From the NCBI GenBank assembly GCA_026709625.1, contig JAPOSR010000066.1, forward strand, positions 90,947 to 154,946: a stretch of 64,000 bases of DNA, given 5' to 3'. A program made the position numbers and the translations under genes. Shown here piece by piece: positions 26,901 through 36,700 of the stretch. How positions within the stretch are numbered: position 1 is the first letter of the stretch; every line of letters begins with the position of its first letter. Below the pieces are notes generated by a model that was given only the letters and a program-made list of their open reading frames with translations, had not been told where the DNA came from and made no database searches. The stretch is from Chloroflexota bacterium. GTDB lineage: Bacteria; Chloroflexota; Anaerolineae; Aggregatilineales; Phototrophicaceae.

Positions 26901-27741
26901 TCATCCAGCCAGCAAAGGTGGAGCGCTGCAAGTCGCTTAATGCACCCCAGCTTGTGCCGCGACCCGGGACAATCTGCGCCGGGATGATGTCGACAAGGAT
27001 ATACATGCCCAAGGTCATCATCCCGCCCAGCAAGATGCCCAGCACCACCTGCTGAAACAAGGGTTTGCCGCGCAGGTCCAACCGCGCCTGCGCCAGCCGC
27101 GCGAGGAAAAAGATCGTCAGGAAGCTGCCTAAAATGCCCAGGTAAATGAAGGCGGTTTCTTTTGAGCCCAGATTCAAAATCAGCGCCGCGGCGAAGAGAT
27201 AGAGCCAATAGGCGCGCCCCCGAACGCGCGCTCCGCCATCCAGATATTGCAGGATGCAATAAGCCATAATCATGCCGAACAAGATCGAAGGCGTGTCATG
27301 GCGAATGTAGCGGCTGTAATAGAGCAGCAGTGGCGAGATCAAAATCATCAACGAAGCCAGCAGCGAGCCCCACCTGCCGAGCCAGCGCCGCCACAGCAAT
27401 GGAAACATCACCAGCATGACGCCCAGAACGGCGGTGTACAGGCGTCCGCTGAAGTCGCTGTCGCCAAAGAAATAGAAGGACAGGGCGGTGGCGTGGAAGA
27501 GCACGGGACCGTGCATTAGCGGCGTATGCGCAAAGTCGCCTTCTTTGTAAAAGTTGTAGGAATAGCGGGTGTGCAGGCTTTCGTCGTGGCTCATCACACG
27601 CTCGCCCAGCATGTAAAAACGGCTGAACACAGCCAGCAGAAAGATGAGGATATAGACGGCGAGCTGCCAGTTTAAGTCCAGGCGCAGGCTCAAGATACGG
27701 CTGAGAGCATTGTCTTCAATATGATTGGAAGTCGTGATCAT
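23929..27741 (-). CDS. Agl23-like (TIGR03663-type) GT-C membrane protein fused to NHL beta-propeller
   Basis: 1270 residues. The N-terminal half is a polytopic GT-C protein: a first helix near 28-47, then the signature MSHDESLHTRYSYNFYKEG and HTPLMHGPVLFH of the TIGR03663/Agl23-like family. Membrane helices continue to about residue 760, with a charged cytosolic-type loop near 580-610. After a soluble region, residues about 985-1268 form an NHL-type beta-propeller with repeats such as RPLALTVADERVYVADENAHQ, RPNSVAVLPNGELLVVDTWN, GPRDVLIDSVGRIFIADTGN and EPVGLAAASDGRLYIANTWN. The propeller is probably outside the cell and may bind glycan or protein. Donor and acceptor are unknown. It is the last gene before the terminator. 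Confidence 0.8.
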   Translation of the reverse strand: MITTSNHIEDNALSRILSLRLDLNWQLAVYILIFLLAVFSRFYMLGERVMSHDESLHTRYSYNFYKEGDFAHTPLMHGPVLFHATALSFYFFGDSDFSGRLYTAVLGVMLVMFPLLWRRWLGRWGSLLASLMILISPLLLYYSRYIRHDTPSILFGMIMAYCILQYLDGGARVRGRAYWLYLFAAALILNLGSKETAFIYLGILGSFLTIFFLARLAQARLDLRGKPLFQQVVLGILLGGMMTLGMYILVDIIPAQIVPGRGTSWGALSDLQRSTFAGWMTLAVGSGGFVLSTTALYAFRDSRRRIPWRELVFIFLIALLTAGGLLFIEELSHWSQSSAPTDTAAEDSAAAPISWLPAVALWAVAIGISAMLLRDRRRVRIAEPASGDSSGGIWGYLRQFPEVDFLVLMLTLILPWTTALFTRMMGGSSDAFAALATALPEGVNRLLATVPGVGGEVGQFVAGASVFLPLTLLSLVIGLSWNRRPWLISAAIFHAIFAIFFTSAFTNIAGLGTGMIYSLGYWLEQQGVRRGSQPQYYYLLIILPTYAFLPIIGSVCAMFAGITGYWKTRRERIVQREAQQQLVADATEQGDHEDEEPSARIVRGASTGAGKLRRLPFVLLLAWWAILSLVGYSLAGEKMPWLGTHMALPMILLSAWYFGGVISRIDQRKLWGGGWLALLAMPVFVIATAQTVGAFVIGDPPFMGLALHQLERTYQWLAGLLVAVGSGALLARQSRGLGWMHLRRLCALTIFALLCALTARAAWVASFINYDLPTELLVYAHSAPGVKRALADINEMSLRATDGKDLRFAYDDEVSWPYSWYFRDFPNAVFVGANPTLQNTEGAAFVVVGAGKSGVVEPILEDRYFRREYIRMWWPMQEYFGLTPERLLNVLDFSPGNTQAAALRRGIFDIWWMRDYDQYASAADKDFSLTNWPVADRMHVFVHKDFATEIWEYGVGDGEVPVAAPSEVNQCAANWQPHLPLGGFDTSALIMQRPLALTVADERVYVADENAHQVQVFSTGDGSPLRTYGDDDSIRFNRPNSVAVLPNGELLVVDTWNYRIQHIDEQGSHIYSWGEPGEFGFSAPADPTHGFWGPRDVLIDSVGRIFIADTGNKRIRVYQLEAGLAVHQFDIGSGGSAPGELDEPVGLAAASDGRLYIANTWNRRVSVFQSSGSHQADFRVRGWYSNSFNRPYLALDENRDLLYITDPDSHRILVHNLAGDCIGSFGEQGEIGSSGQFQDIGGIAVDAAGFIYVSDSSAGRLVKFPPFARG

Positions 27742-27793
27742 CTGGCATCGACCTGTGCGACAGACATACGGTTATCAAACTGGCAGGCGCGCA

Positions 27794-28321
27794 TCAACCG
27801 GGCTCGGGTGTATTGTGCAACTGTGGATGGCTGATGTAAACCCGTGGCGGAGTCGCGGCCATCTTTGCCGAGCAATTCAAATTGTCCGCGGTCGGGGTGC
27901 GCTCGCTCGAGACGATCTGTGGCGCGAGACGCTTTTCCACAGTTGGCAGCGAGGCATGATAAGCCAGCCCGATCGGCAGCAGCGCCAGGCAGATGGCCAC
28001 TGTCGCCAGCCCATAACTGAAGCGCAGGCTGCTGCGGCGGACGAAGCCGTCTGTGGCGCTGACTGGTTTGACCGGCGCAGCCAATTCGCTTTGCAGAGCG
28101 AGCCAAATGCTATCCAGTTGCTGCTGGCTGGGACGCCCCAGCGCCGGCAATTGGCGAGACAGCTTGTAGCCCAAGGCGCGATGACGCGCATATTCATGAT
28201 AACAATCCGGGCATTCGTCAATATAGCGGGCGATTCGCCGCCGCGAGGCATCACACAAATCGCCGGCGACGAATCGCGCCATGTGAACCTTGCAATACCG
28301 GTACTTAAATTGAAATCGCAT
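27794..28321 (-). CDS. Putative anti-sigma factor (zf-HC2-like, one membrane helix)
   Basis: 175 residues. The N-terminus resembles a zf-HC2 anti-sigma module: Cys10, GDLCDASRRRIARYIDECPDC with the terminal CxxC. The His that normally lies four residues before that CxxC is Tyr, so the zinc site is incomplete. One membrane helix follows at about 99-121 (GLATVAICLALLPIGLAY), then a short extracytoplasmic tail. Position 13 bp after an ECF sigma gene and this layout support an anti-sigma role, holding the sigma factor at the membrane until a signal arrives. Confidence is moderate because of the degenerate motif. Confidence 0.65.
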   Translation of the reverse strand: MRFQFKYRYCKVHMARFVAGDLCDASRRRIARYIDECPDCYHEYARHRALGYKLSRQLPALGRPSQQQLDSIWLALQSELAAPVKPVSATDGFVRRSSLRFSYGLATVAICLALLPIGLAYHASLPTVEKRLAPQIVSSERTPTADNLNCSAKMAATPPRVYISHPQLHNTPEPG

Positions 28322-28334
28322 ACTATCCGCTGCC

Positions 28335-28940
28335 TCAATGCGCTCGCAGCAATTCTTCGAGCAAACCCAAGCCGACTGGCTGCAGCGACTTGCGCAATCG
28401 CTGGTGTCCCAGGCGCACGCGGCTTTCGGCTGTTTTCTGTGGGCAGCCCACCACTTCAGAGATTTCTCGATATGTCATGCCCTGCCCATAGCGCAGCACG
28501 ATGGCTTCGCGCAATCGCGGCGACAATTCTCCTAATGCGCGCATAATCGATTCGTTGGCGTCGCGGCGGATGACAGCGGCTTCAGGCGCTTCGGCTGGCG
28601 GCGCTTTTAGCTCTGCGCCAAACCATTGCGATATATCGACGGTTGGAAATCGTTTGCGGCGATAGGTATTGCGACATCGGCTGACGGCAATGGTATACAG
28701 CCAGGTCCTCAGCGCCGACTTTTGCGAATCGTAGCGATGCAGATTCTTAAACGCGTATAAAAACGATTCTTGCATGATATCTTCGGCATCTTGCGCATTC
28801 ATTAACAAACTGTAGCACAGCCGATACAGACCCGCTGCGAAGTGGTCATAGAGCGCGGAATAGGCGCTTTGGTCGCCATGCAAGGCGCGCGCAATTGTCA
28901 TGTCAATCTTGGCAGGGGTCTGCCCACGGCTACAGGTCAT
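28335..28940 (-). CDS. ECF-type RNA polymerase sigma factor
   Basis: 201 residues. Region 2 is seen at about 24-95 (SAYSALYDHFAAGLYRLCYS, DAEDIMQESFLYAFKNL, RTWLYTIAVSRCRNTYRRKR). Region 4 lies at about 135-190 (LSPRLREAIVLRYGQGMTYR, then EISEVVGCPQKTAESRVRLG). There is no region 3, as expected for ECF factors. It probably switches on envelope functions when released by the neighbouring putative anti-sigma factor. It sits inside a co-directional run of GT-C genes, 75 bp after the gene at 29016-31052, so read-through from that operon is possible. Confidence 0.92.
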   Translation of the reverse strand: MTCSRGQTPAKIDMTIARALHGDQSAYSALYDHFAAGLYRLCYSLLMNAQDAEDIMQESFLYAFKNLHRYDSQKSALRTWLYTIAVSRCRNTYRRKRFPTVDISQWFGAELKAPPAEAPEAAVIRRDANESIMRALGELSPRLREAIVLRYGQGMTYREISEVVGCPQKTAESRVRLGHQRLRKSLQPVGLGLLEELLRAH

Positions 28941-29015
28941 ATGTCGGTGCCTCGGGATGGCTGCTTGGCTGGCATTTGTTTATGTACACACAACCGTGGC
29001 GCTTTCCTCAATCGG

Positions 29016-31052
29016 TTACGGAATTGCCGCAACGTGCGGCGCGCCATCATACACATCCTGCCGCAGCCAAAGGATGAGCGCTTCTTCGCGGGTTTCGTCG
29101 TCCGGGCGGCGGCGCGTCTGCGTCCACCAAGCGGGCGTATCCCAGATGCTCTGCTGCGCCAATGACCAACTGCGCTTGAGCAAGAAGCGCTGGCCGACAT
29201 AGGCTCCGCCCAGCTGCGCGGGCTGCTCGTCAACACCTGCCATCAGCACAATGGGCTCGCCACTGGCTTGCGCGGGGCTGGGCACAAAGCGCGCATTGGC
29301 ATAATCCCGAAGCAGCCAGGCGATCATGCTGTCGCTGCCGATGCCATACTGGCGGTCTTCGACGACTGTGATTGCTAGAAGAGGGAAGCCGCCGGTTTGC
29401 CGCGCAGACAGCTCGCGCAAGGTGTCTTGCAGCAGCCTGACATCATGGCTGATCGCTTGCTGCCGCCAGATTCCATCCGGCACAGTTGAGTCAGTCGCCG
29501 CGATCCGCCAGCCGCCGCCCAGCCCAGACAGCAGCATCAAGCCAAAAAAGCCCAAGCCAATGCCTTGCAAACTGGTCGCCGCGCCCCAGTAATTCGCTAG
29601 CAGCAGGCAGACCGCGAGCAGAACCAGCGCTATCAACACCAGCAGTCCCAGCGCTTGCAGCAAGCGAAAGTAAGCGGGCTCCGCCAGCAGCGCCAGCGCC
29701 TCGCCCAGCCTCGCAGCGGCTGGCAGATCCAGCATCAGCCGCGCCACTTGCATGAATTGCGCCGACAAAATCAGCAGCAGGGTCAATACGACCGCGCCGA
29801 CCAGCCACTTCACCCACCAATAGGCTGTGCTGTAGAGTTCGGCTCCGTCGGTATCGCTGGCGCTGCGCTCTTCGTCATCGCCGCCCACCCACAAGATGAC
29901 CACCCGCCTGTCGACCATCAGTTGGGTTATGCCATAACTGGCCAGCAAAGTCAGCGGCAGCGCGACCCACATGGCGTCCGCGGCTTGCGCGCCAGGATAG
30001 AGCAGCAATGCCAGCGCGCCAACCAGCGCCCAGGCCGCGGCGAATCGATCAATATAGGTGACATCGCCCTGCCGCCACAGCAGCCAGGCTCCGCCCATGG
30101 CAAAGACGACTAGCAATGGCGCGTGGGCGAAAAGCGCTGCAAGCCCCAGCCTTGTGCCGTCGATGCTGGCGCTCTGCGTGAAGCCAGCCAGCGCCTCGGC
30201 GATCAACTGGCTGACTGTGCGCAGCCCGGCGGGGTTTAGCATGAAGCCAGTCGTGAGCAAGCCGACCGCCACCATCGGCAGCAAAGCCGTCTGTCTCAGT
30301 GGGAAGGCGCGCAGCCGCCGCATTGCCAGCTGCAGGATATCGTCGCCGGACAAGCCGAGTCGCTGGGGCGCGCTGATCGCTGTTCGCCATACCGCCAGCC
30401 AGCCCGCCACGAGCATGATGATCAGCAAAAGGGGGCCAGAGGGACTGGACAACATTGTCATCAACGTTGCCAGCACAATAGCCCAGCGCGCATCTGCCAG
30501 TCGCTGCGAATACCAATATCGGCGGATCGTCCAGACAGCCAACAGCGCAAACAGCAGCATAAAACTGCTGCCATCGGCTGCGCGCGAAGCGGCAATCGGG
30601 ATCGCCAGCAAAGCCAGCAAGCCTGCCCAAACGAAGGTCCGCGTTCGCCCCAAATGGTCGCGGAAGAGCAAAGGCGTCAGTGTCAGGGCAAAGCCAGCCA
30701 GCATAGGCACGATGCGCGCGCTGAGCTCGTTCGCGCCCAGCAGGCTGAATGTCAGCATCTGGCTGATGTAGGTTAGCGGGCTGCTGGCGGCGCGGTAACT
30801 GCCGGGCGCATCGTCTTCGATGCTGTGCCAGGCGTGCAGGGCGTTGCGGATTTCGGCATCATTAAGCGGCAAAATGTCTAGCTCGGCGAGGCGCAGCAGC
30901 AGCGCCAGCAGCGCCAGGCACAAATAAGCCAGCCATTCGGCAGATAGTTCGCGGCACCTTGGGCTGACCTCTGTCCCGACAGATGCCGCGCTTATGCCAG
31001 GCAATCCCGATGTCGTTGTCAAGCTGCCCAACTCCTGTTCATGCTGCCGCAT
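29016..31052 (-). CDS. GT-C type membrane glycosyltransferase-like protein
   Basis: 678 residues with about fourteen hydrophobic helices. The first helix (about 41-58) is followed by LNDAEIRNALHAWH, corresponding to the acidic first loop of GT39-like enzymes, and by PLTYISQML and a LLGANELSARIVPML segment typical of this superfamily. A C-terminal soluble portion (about residue 540 on) contains PDGIWRQQAISHDVRLLQDT. It probably uses a polyprenyl-phosphate sugar. It is the last of four genes joined by start/stop overlaps (14 bp with the gene at 31039). Confidence 0.65.
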   Translation of the reverse strand: MRQHEQELGSLTTTSGLPGISAASVGTEVSPRCRELSAEWLAYLCLALLALLLRLAELDILPLNDAEIRNALHAWHSIEDDAPGSYRAASSPLTYISQMLTFSLLGANELSARIVPMLAGFALTLTPLLFRDHLGRTRTFVWAGLLALLAIPIAASRAADGSSFMLLFALLAVWTIRRYWYSQRLADARWAIVLATLMTMLSSPSGPLLLIIMLVAGWLAVWRTAISAPQRLGLSGDDILQLAMRRLRAFPLRQTALLPMVAVGLLTTGFMLNPAGLRTVSQLIAEALAGFTQSASIDGTRLGLAALFAHAPLLVVFAMGGAWLLWRQGDVTYIDRFAAAWALVGALALLLYPGAQAADAMWVALPLTLLASYGITQLMVDRRVVILWVGGDDEERSASDTDGAELYSTAYWWVKWLVGAVVLTLLLILSAQFMQVARLMLDLPAAARLGEALALLAEPAYFRLLQALGLLVLIALVLLAVCLLLANYWGAATSLQGIGLGFFGLMLLSGLGGGWRIAATDSTVPDGIWRQQAISHDVRLLQDTLRELSARQTGGFPLLAITVVEDRQYGIGSDSMIAWLLRDYANARFVPSPAQASGEPIVLMAGVDEQPAQLGGAYVGQRFLLKRSWSLAQQSIWDTPAWWTQTRRRPDDETREEALILWLRQDVYDGAPHVAAIP

Positions 31053-33762
31053 GCGCTGTTGCGTACACGCGCGATTCGCCAGATTCGCAAACGACCGGCA
31101 GGCGCGCTTGCAAGATGCCTTCTATGAAGCCGCCATACTGCAATTGCTCCGTCTGCCCATACAGTATATGCGTGATGCCTTGTCGCGCTATGATGTCTTC
31201 GACCACAGCAAAGTCGGCCGCGGTGTAGAGTTGGCGCAGGTCGTCGCGCCGCGTCCCGACGATGGCGGGATAGCTGCTGCCGCGCCATTGCTGCTGATGA
31301 TTTTCCCAGCCCAGCACATTGGGTATGCCGGTTAGTGCGCCGGCGCGCCCATAGCGAATGTCATAGGCGTTTTTCACCGCTTCTGCCACGACAGCTTCGT
31401 CGCGTCCGACCAACTCGCTCAAACAAGCGATGACAGCTTGGTCGTCGGGGCTTAATCCACTCAGGTCGCCTTGCAGCGAAAGCGGCTTTTGCACGATCAC
31501 CGCCGCGCCGTCCAGCAGCAGGATGCCATCGTGCAGCGAAATGACTTGGTCGGCGCTGTCGTCCGTTTGCGCGCCGCCGCGGGAAAAGAGCAGCGAACCG
31601 CTCGCCACCACCCTGCCCGGCGCGATATGGCGAATGCTGTCGCCCCAGTCGGGCGGGGCAGTGTAGCGCGCTGCGACCTGCGCTTGCCGCCGGCCCGTTT
31701 CGACCCATGCGCGGTGGCGCGCGGCGGCGACCGTATAGACTGTGCCAGCGAGGATGCTGACAGCGGCGACCCCCGCAACCGCCAAGCGAAGCAACCGGTG
31801 CGGGCTGGGCTGCTGACGCTCCGATGCCATGCTGAACAGGGCGTAGGCGCAGGCGATGCTCCACAGCGCCCAGACCTGATAATAGAATTTAAAGACCGTG
31901 TTGAGGCGAACGCCAAAGTTGTCGCGCAGGTAGAAAAACTCGACGAAGCAGGCCAGCCCCAAGCCCATGGCAATCAACAGCAGGGCAAAGCCGCTCGCCG
32001 ACGGATAGGCTATCCAGCGGATGGCCACGAAACCATCGCGCAGCGGGTTGCGGGGGGCGGGGAAGAGGCGCGCCACGACGAGCGCCAAGCCCAACAACAG
32101 CAGCAGCGAAACCAGGCTGTGCGAAAGGCGCCGCTCCAAGACAATGCCCAGCCATTCCCATCCAGTGGCTGCCGATGCCGCGACGCTGCCGGGGAAAAGC
32201 TGCTGCGGATAGGCGAGAGCCTGCGCCAAGCCAGCCACAGCCAGCAGCCCAGCGCCGACGCCCAGCGCCAGGGCGCTGAATCGCCAGCCAAGCCGCCAGT
32301 TGAAGCGGAGAGTCGCTCGGCCGCGCCAGCTTTCGACCAGCAGGTATGCCGACAGGATGATGATGAAGGGTCCAAACATGATGAAGAAACGCGGAAAGTA
32401 GGTCGGGTTGGCCAGATTGGGCAAGATGCCGCCAGCCTGCGAGCGAAATCCCACGAAATAGGGCAGGTATGCCAAGAGGGCGGCTGCGGCCAGCTTCGCG
32501 GCGAATCCGACCAGGCTCAGCCAATCGTAACGGTCAAGCCGCCCGCGCCCGCCCGTCATCAATCGGCGCAGCGCCTCGACACCGACCATGCCACACAGAT
32601 AAATCGGCCCGTCCCAGGCATTCAGAAACGCGAGACCGCCCAGCGAAATGCCATATAGAACAGTCTCCCAGCCATTTGGAGGCCTGCGCAGCAGCAGCAA
32701 GTTCAGCATCATGCCAATGACAGCTATCGCAACTGGCAGCGCCAGCACATGGGGATGATTGTCTGCCAGCACGAAGCTGAAAGCCGGGAATTCGTCTATT
32801 GGCTGGAAGGCAGCCAGCTTGCCGTCCAGGTCGTAGTCGCTTAGCACGCGGCTGGCTTGAAACCACCACCAATGCGACCAGCCGCTGGTGTCCAGATTCA
32901 GCCAGTCGCCCGCTGCTTGGGCTGCGCTGGCTGGCAGGTCGGCGCGCCGCTGGATGCCCCAAAACTGAAAGTATGCTGCCGGCGCTGCGCGTGATTGATA
33001 GGGCGCTTCGATCAGCAAAAACTGAAAGTTGCCCATCAAAGTCAGCATCACCACCGCCAAGCCGCCGGCGAACAAGGCGCTGCCAGGCGCTGCCGCCCCT
33101 CGCCCACGCGAGCGGACGAGATTGTAGACCACGCCAAAGGCGCAACCGCCAGCTAGCGCGACCAGCGCTGCGTTCATCAACGTAAAGGCGATTGTGCTGC
33201 TGATGCCGCTGAGCAGAGACAGTCCCGCTGTCATCACATAGCCCAGATAATAATAGCTGATCGCATACCCCGACATCCAAGGGTCGGCTGGGGGAAAGCT
33301 CGGGCTGCGCTGGCTGGCGCTGATGAATGCCAGCTCCATTGGTTTCTCGGTTGTATACAGCTCTGGCTGAAAAGCCCGAAAGAGCGCCCAGGCGACGAAT
33401 AGCCCGGCGAAGATCAATTCGCTTGTCACGACAAGCGCCGCATGTTCGCGCCACCACGCGCGGATCGAGAAGCCACCCGGCAGCATCCAGCAGCACAGGC
33501 TCGCCCCCGTCAAGAGCAGCAGCCAGCAAAAAACCAGGCTGCCCGCCGAGTTATCGAGGAATCCATAGCTGCCCAGCAGCCAATGCAACGATGTCACCAG
33601 CAGCAGACCAATCGCGCGAGCCAGTGTATAGCCGCGGTCGGGCAAGCCCCCCAGCAGCCGCCAGCACAAGGGCAGAACAGCCGCGCCAGCCAGCGCAATC
33701 CACAGCCACCAGCCCAGCAGGTAATGCCCTTCGCGCGAAAGCCAATCGATCACCAGCGTCAT
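31039..33762 (-). CDS. DUF2298 (Chlor_Arch_YYY) membrane protein
   Basis: 907 residues, highly hydrophobic. The family signature is EKPMELAFISASQRSPSFPP followed by DPWMSGYAISYYYLGYVM, which contains the YYY that names the family. Other conserved blocks are NTVFKFYYQVWALWS and NVLGWENHQQQWRG. A short soluble C-terminus (GRVVASGSLL to the end) corresponds to the conserved DUF2298 tail. The family is GT-C-like and shared by Chloroflexi and archaea; its biochemical role is unknown, although it is often next to sugar transferases. It overlaps the downstream gene by 14 bp and the upstream giant fusion gene by 4 bp. Confidence 0.85.
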   Translation of the reverse strand: MTLVIDWLSREGHYLLGWWLWIALAGAAVLPLCWRLLGGLPDRGYTLARAIGLLLVTSLHWLLGSYGFLDNSAGSLVFCWLLLLTGASLCCWMLPGGFSIRAWWREHAALVVTSELIFAGLFVAWALFRAFQPELYTTEKPMELAFISASQRSPSFPPADPWMSGYAISYYYLGYVMTAGLSLLSGISSTIAFTLMNAALVALAGGCAFGVVYNLVRSRGRGAAAPGSALFAGGLAVVMLTLMGNFQFLLIEAPYQSRAAPAAYFQFWGIQRRADLPASAAQAAGDWLNLDTSGWSHWWWFQASRVLSDYDLDGKLAAFQPIDEFPAFSFVLADNHPHVLALPVAIAVIGMMLNLLLLRRPPNGWETVLYGISLGGLAFLNAWDGPIYLCGMVGVEALRRLMTGGRGRLDRYDWLSLVGFAAKLAAAALLAYLPYFVGFRSQAGGILPNLANPTYFPRFFIMFGPFIIILSAYLLVESWRGRATLRFNWRLGWRFSALALGVGAGLLAVAGLAQALAYPQQLFPGSVAASAATGWEWLGIVLERRLSHSLVSLLLLLGLALVVARLFPAPRNPLRDGFVAIRWIAYPSASGFALLLIAMGLGLACFVEFFYLRDNFGVRLNTVFKFYYQVWALWSIACAYALFSMASERQQPSPHRLLRLAVAGVAAVSILAGTVYTVAAARHRAWVETGRRQAQVAARYTAPPDWGDSIRHIAPGRVVASGSLLFSRGGAQTDDSADQVISLHDGILLLDGAAVIVQKPLSLQGDLSGLSPDDQAVIACLSELVGRDEAVVAEAVKNAYDIRYGRAGALTGIPNVLGWENHQQQWRGSSYPAIVGTRRDDLRQLYTAADFAVVEDIIARQGITHILYGQTEQLQYGGFIEGILQARLPVVCESGESRVYATAHAAA

Positions 33763-36700
33763 CGGTACCGGTCCACCAGATAGTCGAGCAGGGCGGCTTC
33801 CTGCACTTTGTATATCGCGCCGCCATCCACAGCAAAGACGACCGTCAGCAAGCCGCGGTCTACCATGCGCTGGAACTTCTCCAAGCCTTCGGGGCTTGCC
33901 TGCGCCGCCTCATAATCGCTGACGATAATGTACTTGACCGCGTAAACATGCAGCAGATCGACAGCGATATCGATGCTGCTGGTGTTATAGAATTGCCGAA
34001 CATTGGCATCGCGCTGGTTAATCATCTGATGCATGGGGAAGAAGGTGCGCTGCTGGCGCTGGTGGAAGTTCCAGCCCAGCACAGATGGCAAGCCCGTCGC
34101 GATGGATATGCGCCCGTTGTACTGATATTCACTCGGGAAGCGCCGCCCTTCCATGATGACCGGCGAGCCAGCGACATGTTCTTGCAGCCAGCGGATCAGC
34201 GCGAGGTCGGCGCCCAGCGGGATCGACCTGGGCTCTCCGCCTGTCGCAGTGAATTGAACAAGCTCGGCTCTGCGCATGTAATCTAGGCCATTTAGCGTCA
34301 AAGGGGTATCGGGCACCATCCGGTCAAACGATCGTCCGCGCGTCGCCATAACCGGGAACAGCCCCGCAACGACAAACAGCCCAAGGCAGGGCAGAGTCCA
34401 CAGCCAGCGCAACCCGCGGCTGAATTGTTCGCGGGATTTCAACAGACAGGCGAATGCCACGCCGCCGGCAACGCTCAGCAGAAGCCAGACTTGAATGTAG
34501 AATTTGAACACAGTATTTTGCCGGCCGATATCGCCGCCGATGACGATGATCTCCACGCCCAGCGTCAGGGCAAGCGCCAGCCCGGCCAATACCAGTGTAA
34601 AGCGCAGCGCCGGCGACTGTCCGGGACGGAAGAACAGCCAGACGATCCAGCATACCAAGGGCAGCGCAATCAGCGCGACTTGCACATGCGCCAGCGTCAG
34701 CGCCACAGCCAGCAGCAGAATCGCCACGCTGCCAGCCACTGCCCAGCGCAGCTGCCGCCAGCTGGCTTGCAGGCTTTGCACGCGCGCGCTTCGCAGCCAG
34801 TGCGCCGTATCCCAGATCAGCAGCGACACCAGCAAAAACAGGAAAAAGCCATGAATATCCAGATAGGCCCACAGCGGCGTCTTGCCCCCCTGCCACAGCG
34901 CAATGCTGCCATAGCTCGCGGCGTACCACGAGGTATAGGGCAGGGCAACTGCCCAGCACAACAGCGCAAAGCCGCCCAGCGTCGCCGCCAGATCCAGCGC
35001 CGAGGCGCGCGTAAGCCAGCTGCGCAGGCCGAGCCAGCCGCCCACCAGTCCCATGCACAGCAGCAGTCCCGTCCGCGCGGCTCCGGCAACAACGGCAAGC
35101 TGGGGCGACGAGCCGAACAGGTAGCCACGATCGTCTGTGGCGATGAGCGACAGCAAAACGACAGCCAGCGCCGCCACGCCCAGCGGCATCGTCCAGGAGC
35201 GCGCATCCGACACCAGCCGCAATGTGGGGGTCCAGCGCTGATGCCACGCATAAGCCAAACCCGCCAGCGCTAAGAGCAGCATAGACGGATAATCCCAGGT
35301 GTTGGTCGCTTGCATAAGCCCGACTGTGAGCGCCAGCAGCGCCAGCGCCAGCCAGCGCTCCTGCCAACCGCGCCGTTCGCGCCCGACCTGGGTGATTTCG
35401 TTGAACAGGCACAGCGCCGTCAGCAGGATTAAAGGCATATTGATCATGTGCGCGTGCAGGTCGCCATAGACAAAGGTGAAGAAGGGCATCTCGGTGATCG
35501 CGCCGCCACCCACCCCAGGCGTCTCTGCCAATATGCGCGACGGCCCCCAATACCAGCGGTCACTGCCGATCGGCAATGGCTCGCCGCCCAGCGCCCGGCT
35601 CAGCCCGCGCATGATGCTGCCAAGCAGCTGCGCAGAATTGTTTAGCTCATATCGCAGCGAATCGCCGATCATTCCCGCAGACGCGCGCGCCGCCAACTCC
35701 TGGCGCGCCTGGTCAGAGAGGGTGAATTCGTTCTCCGCCAGGTATTCGTCGACCAGGAATGATTCCAAGCCTTCGGGCCTGCTGTAGCCGCCCAGCCTGG
35801 CGATGCCATGCCCGAATACGCGCGCAGTGTCCAGGTTGCCCAGCACGACGCACAGCAGCAGCGCCATCACGCCAGCCACCCAGGCGCTGCCACAGCGGCG
35901 GCTGACTGTTGCGCTGCCTTTGCCATCATGCCTGCGCAGGCGGTCGGCAATATTGAACGCGGCGGAAAATGCGCCCATGCCCGTCAGGCAGAAGATCGTC
36001 GGGATCATCAAATTGTAAGCGAAGGCGGGCACGATGCCCAACAGCAGCGTCGGCGCGCCCAGCAGCACATAACCGAAATAGTAATAGTTGATGAAACCGC
36101 CCGCGAACCACGGGTCAATCGGCGGGAAGGTCGTGCTGCGCAGCACGCCGTTCAAAAAGGCGAAATCCATGGGCTTCTCGCCGCCTTTATACGGATGCCA
36201 CAGATCTGGATTGGTCAAGCGAATGCCGATCATCAGCAAGAATGCCGCGATCGAAAGCATCTCCATCCAAGCCAGCCGCCGCCAATGCTCGCTCAGAAAA
36301 CCCGCCAGCCGCCGGCGATTGCGAAAACCGACCACGCCGCTGAACAAAGCAACCAGCAGCAGCGAAAACAATAGACCAGCCTGCGACCATAGCGGAATCT
36401 TCAAGCTGGAGACCGCCCAAGCGAGCCAGGCGATCATCAGCAGGCCCACCAGCTTGCTGACGCCATAGCCGCCATCAGCCATATTGGGGAAGATGCTGTG
36501 AACCAGTGGAAAAACCAGCGCGCCGATGAGGAAGATCGCCGCATACCAGACGGCTGCGCCGACGACTTGATTGGTGTTGGCGATGCTGTCGCTAAAGAAA
36601 CGTTCCGACCATGTCCCGCCCGCGCTTTGCGCAGCGAGTTCTTCTGGCGGGAACATCAACGCGGTCGGCGCGCGCTCGGCTTCTGTCAGATTCCAATAGA

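Noticed and set aside
31471..32658. 395-codon ORF opposite the DUF2298 gene
   Set aside because: Rich in Gln, Arg and Ala without domain; the minus-strand frame has clear family motifs.
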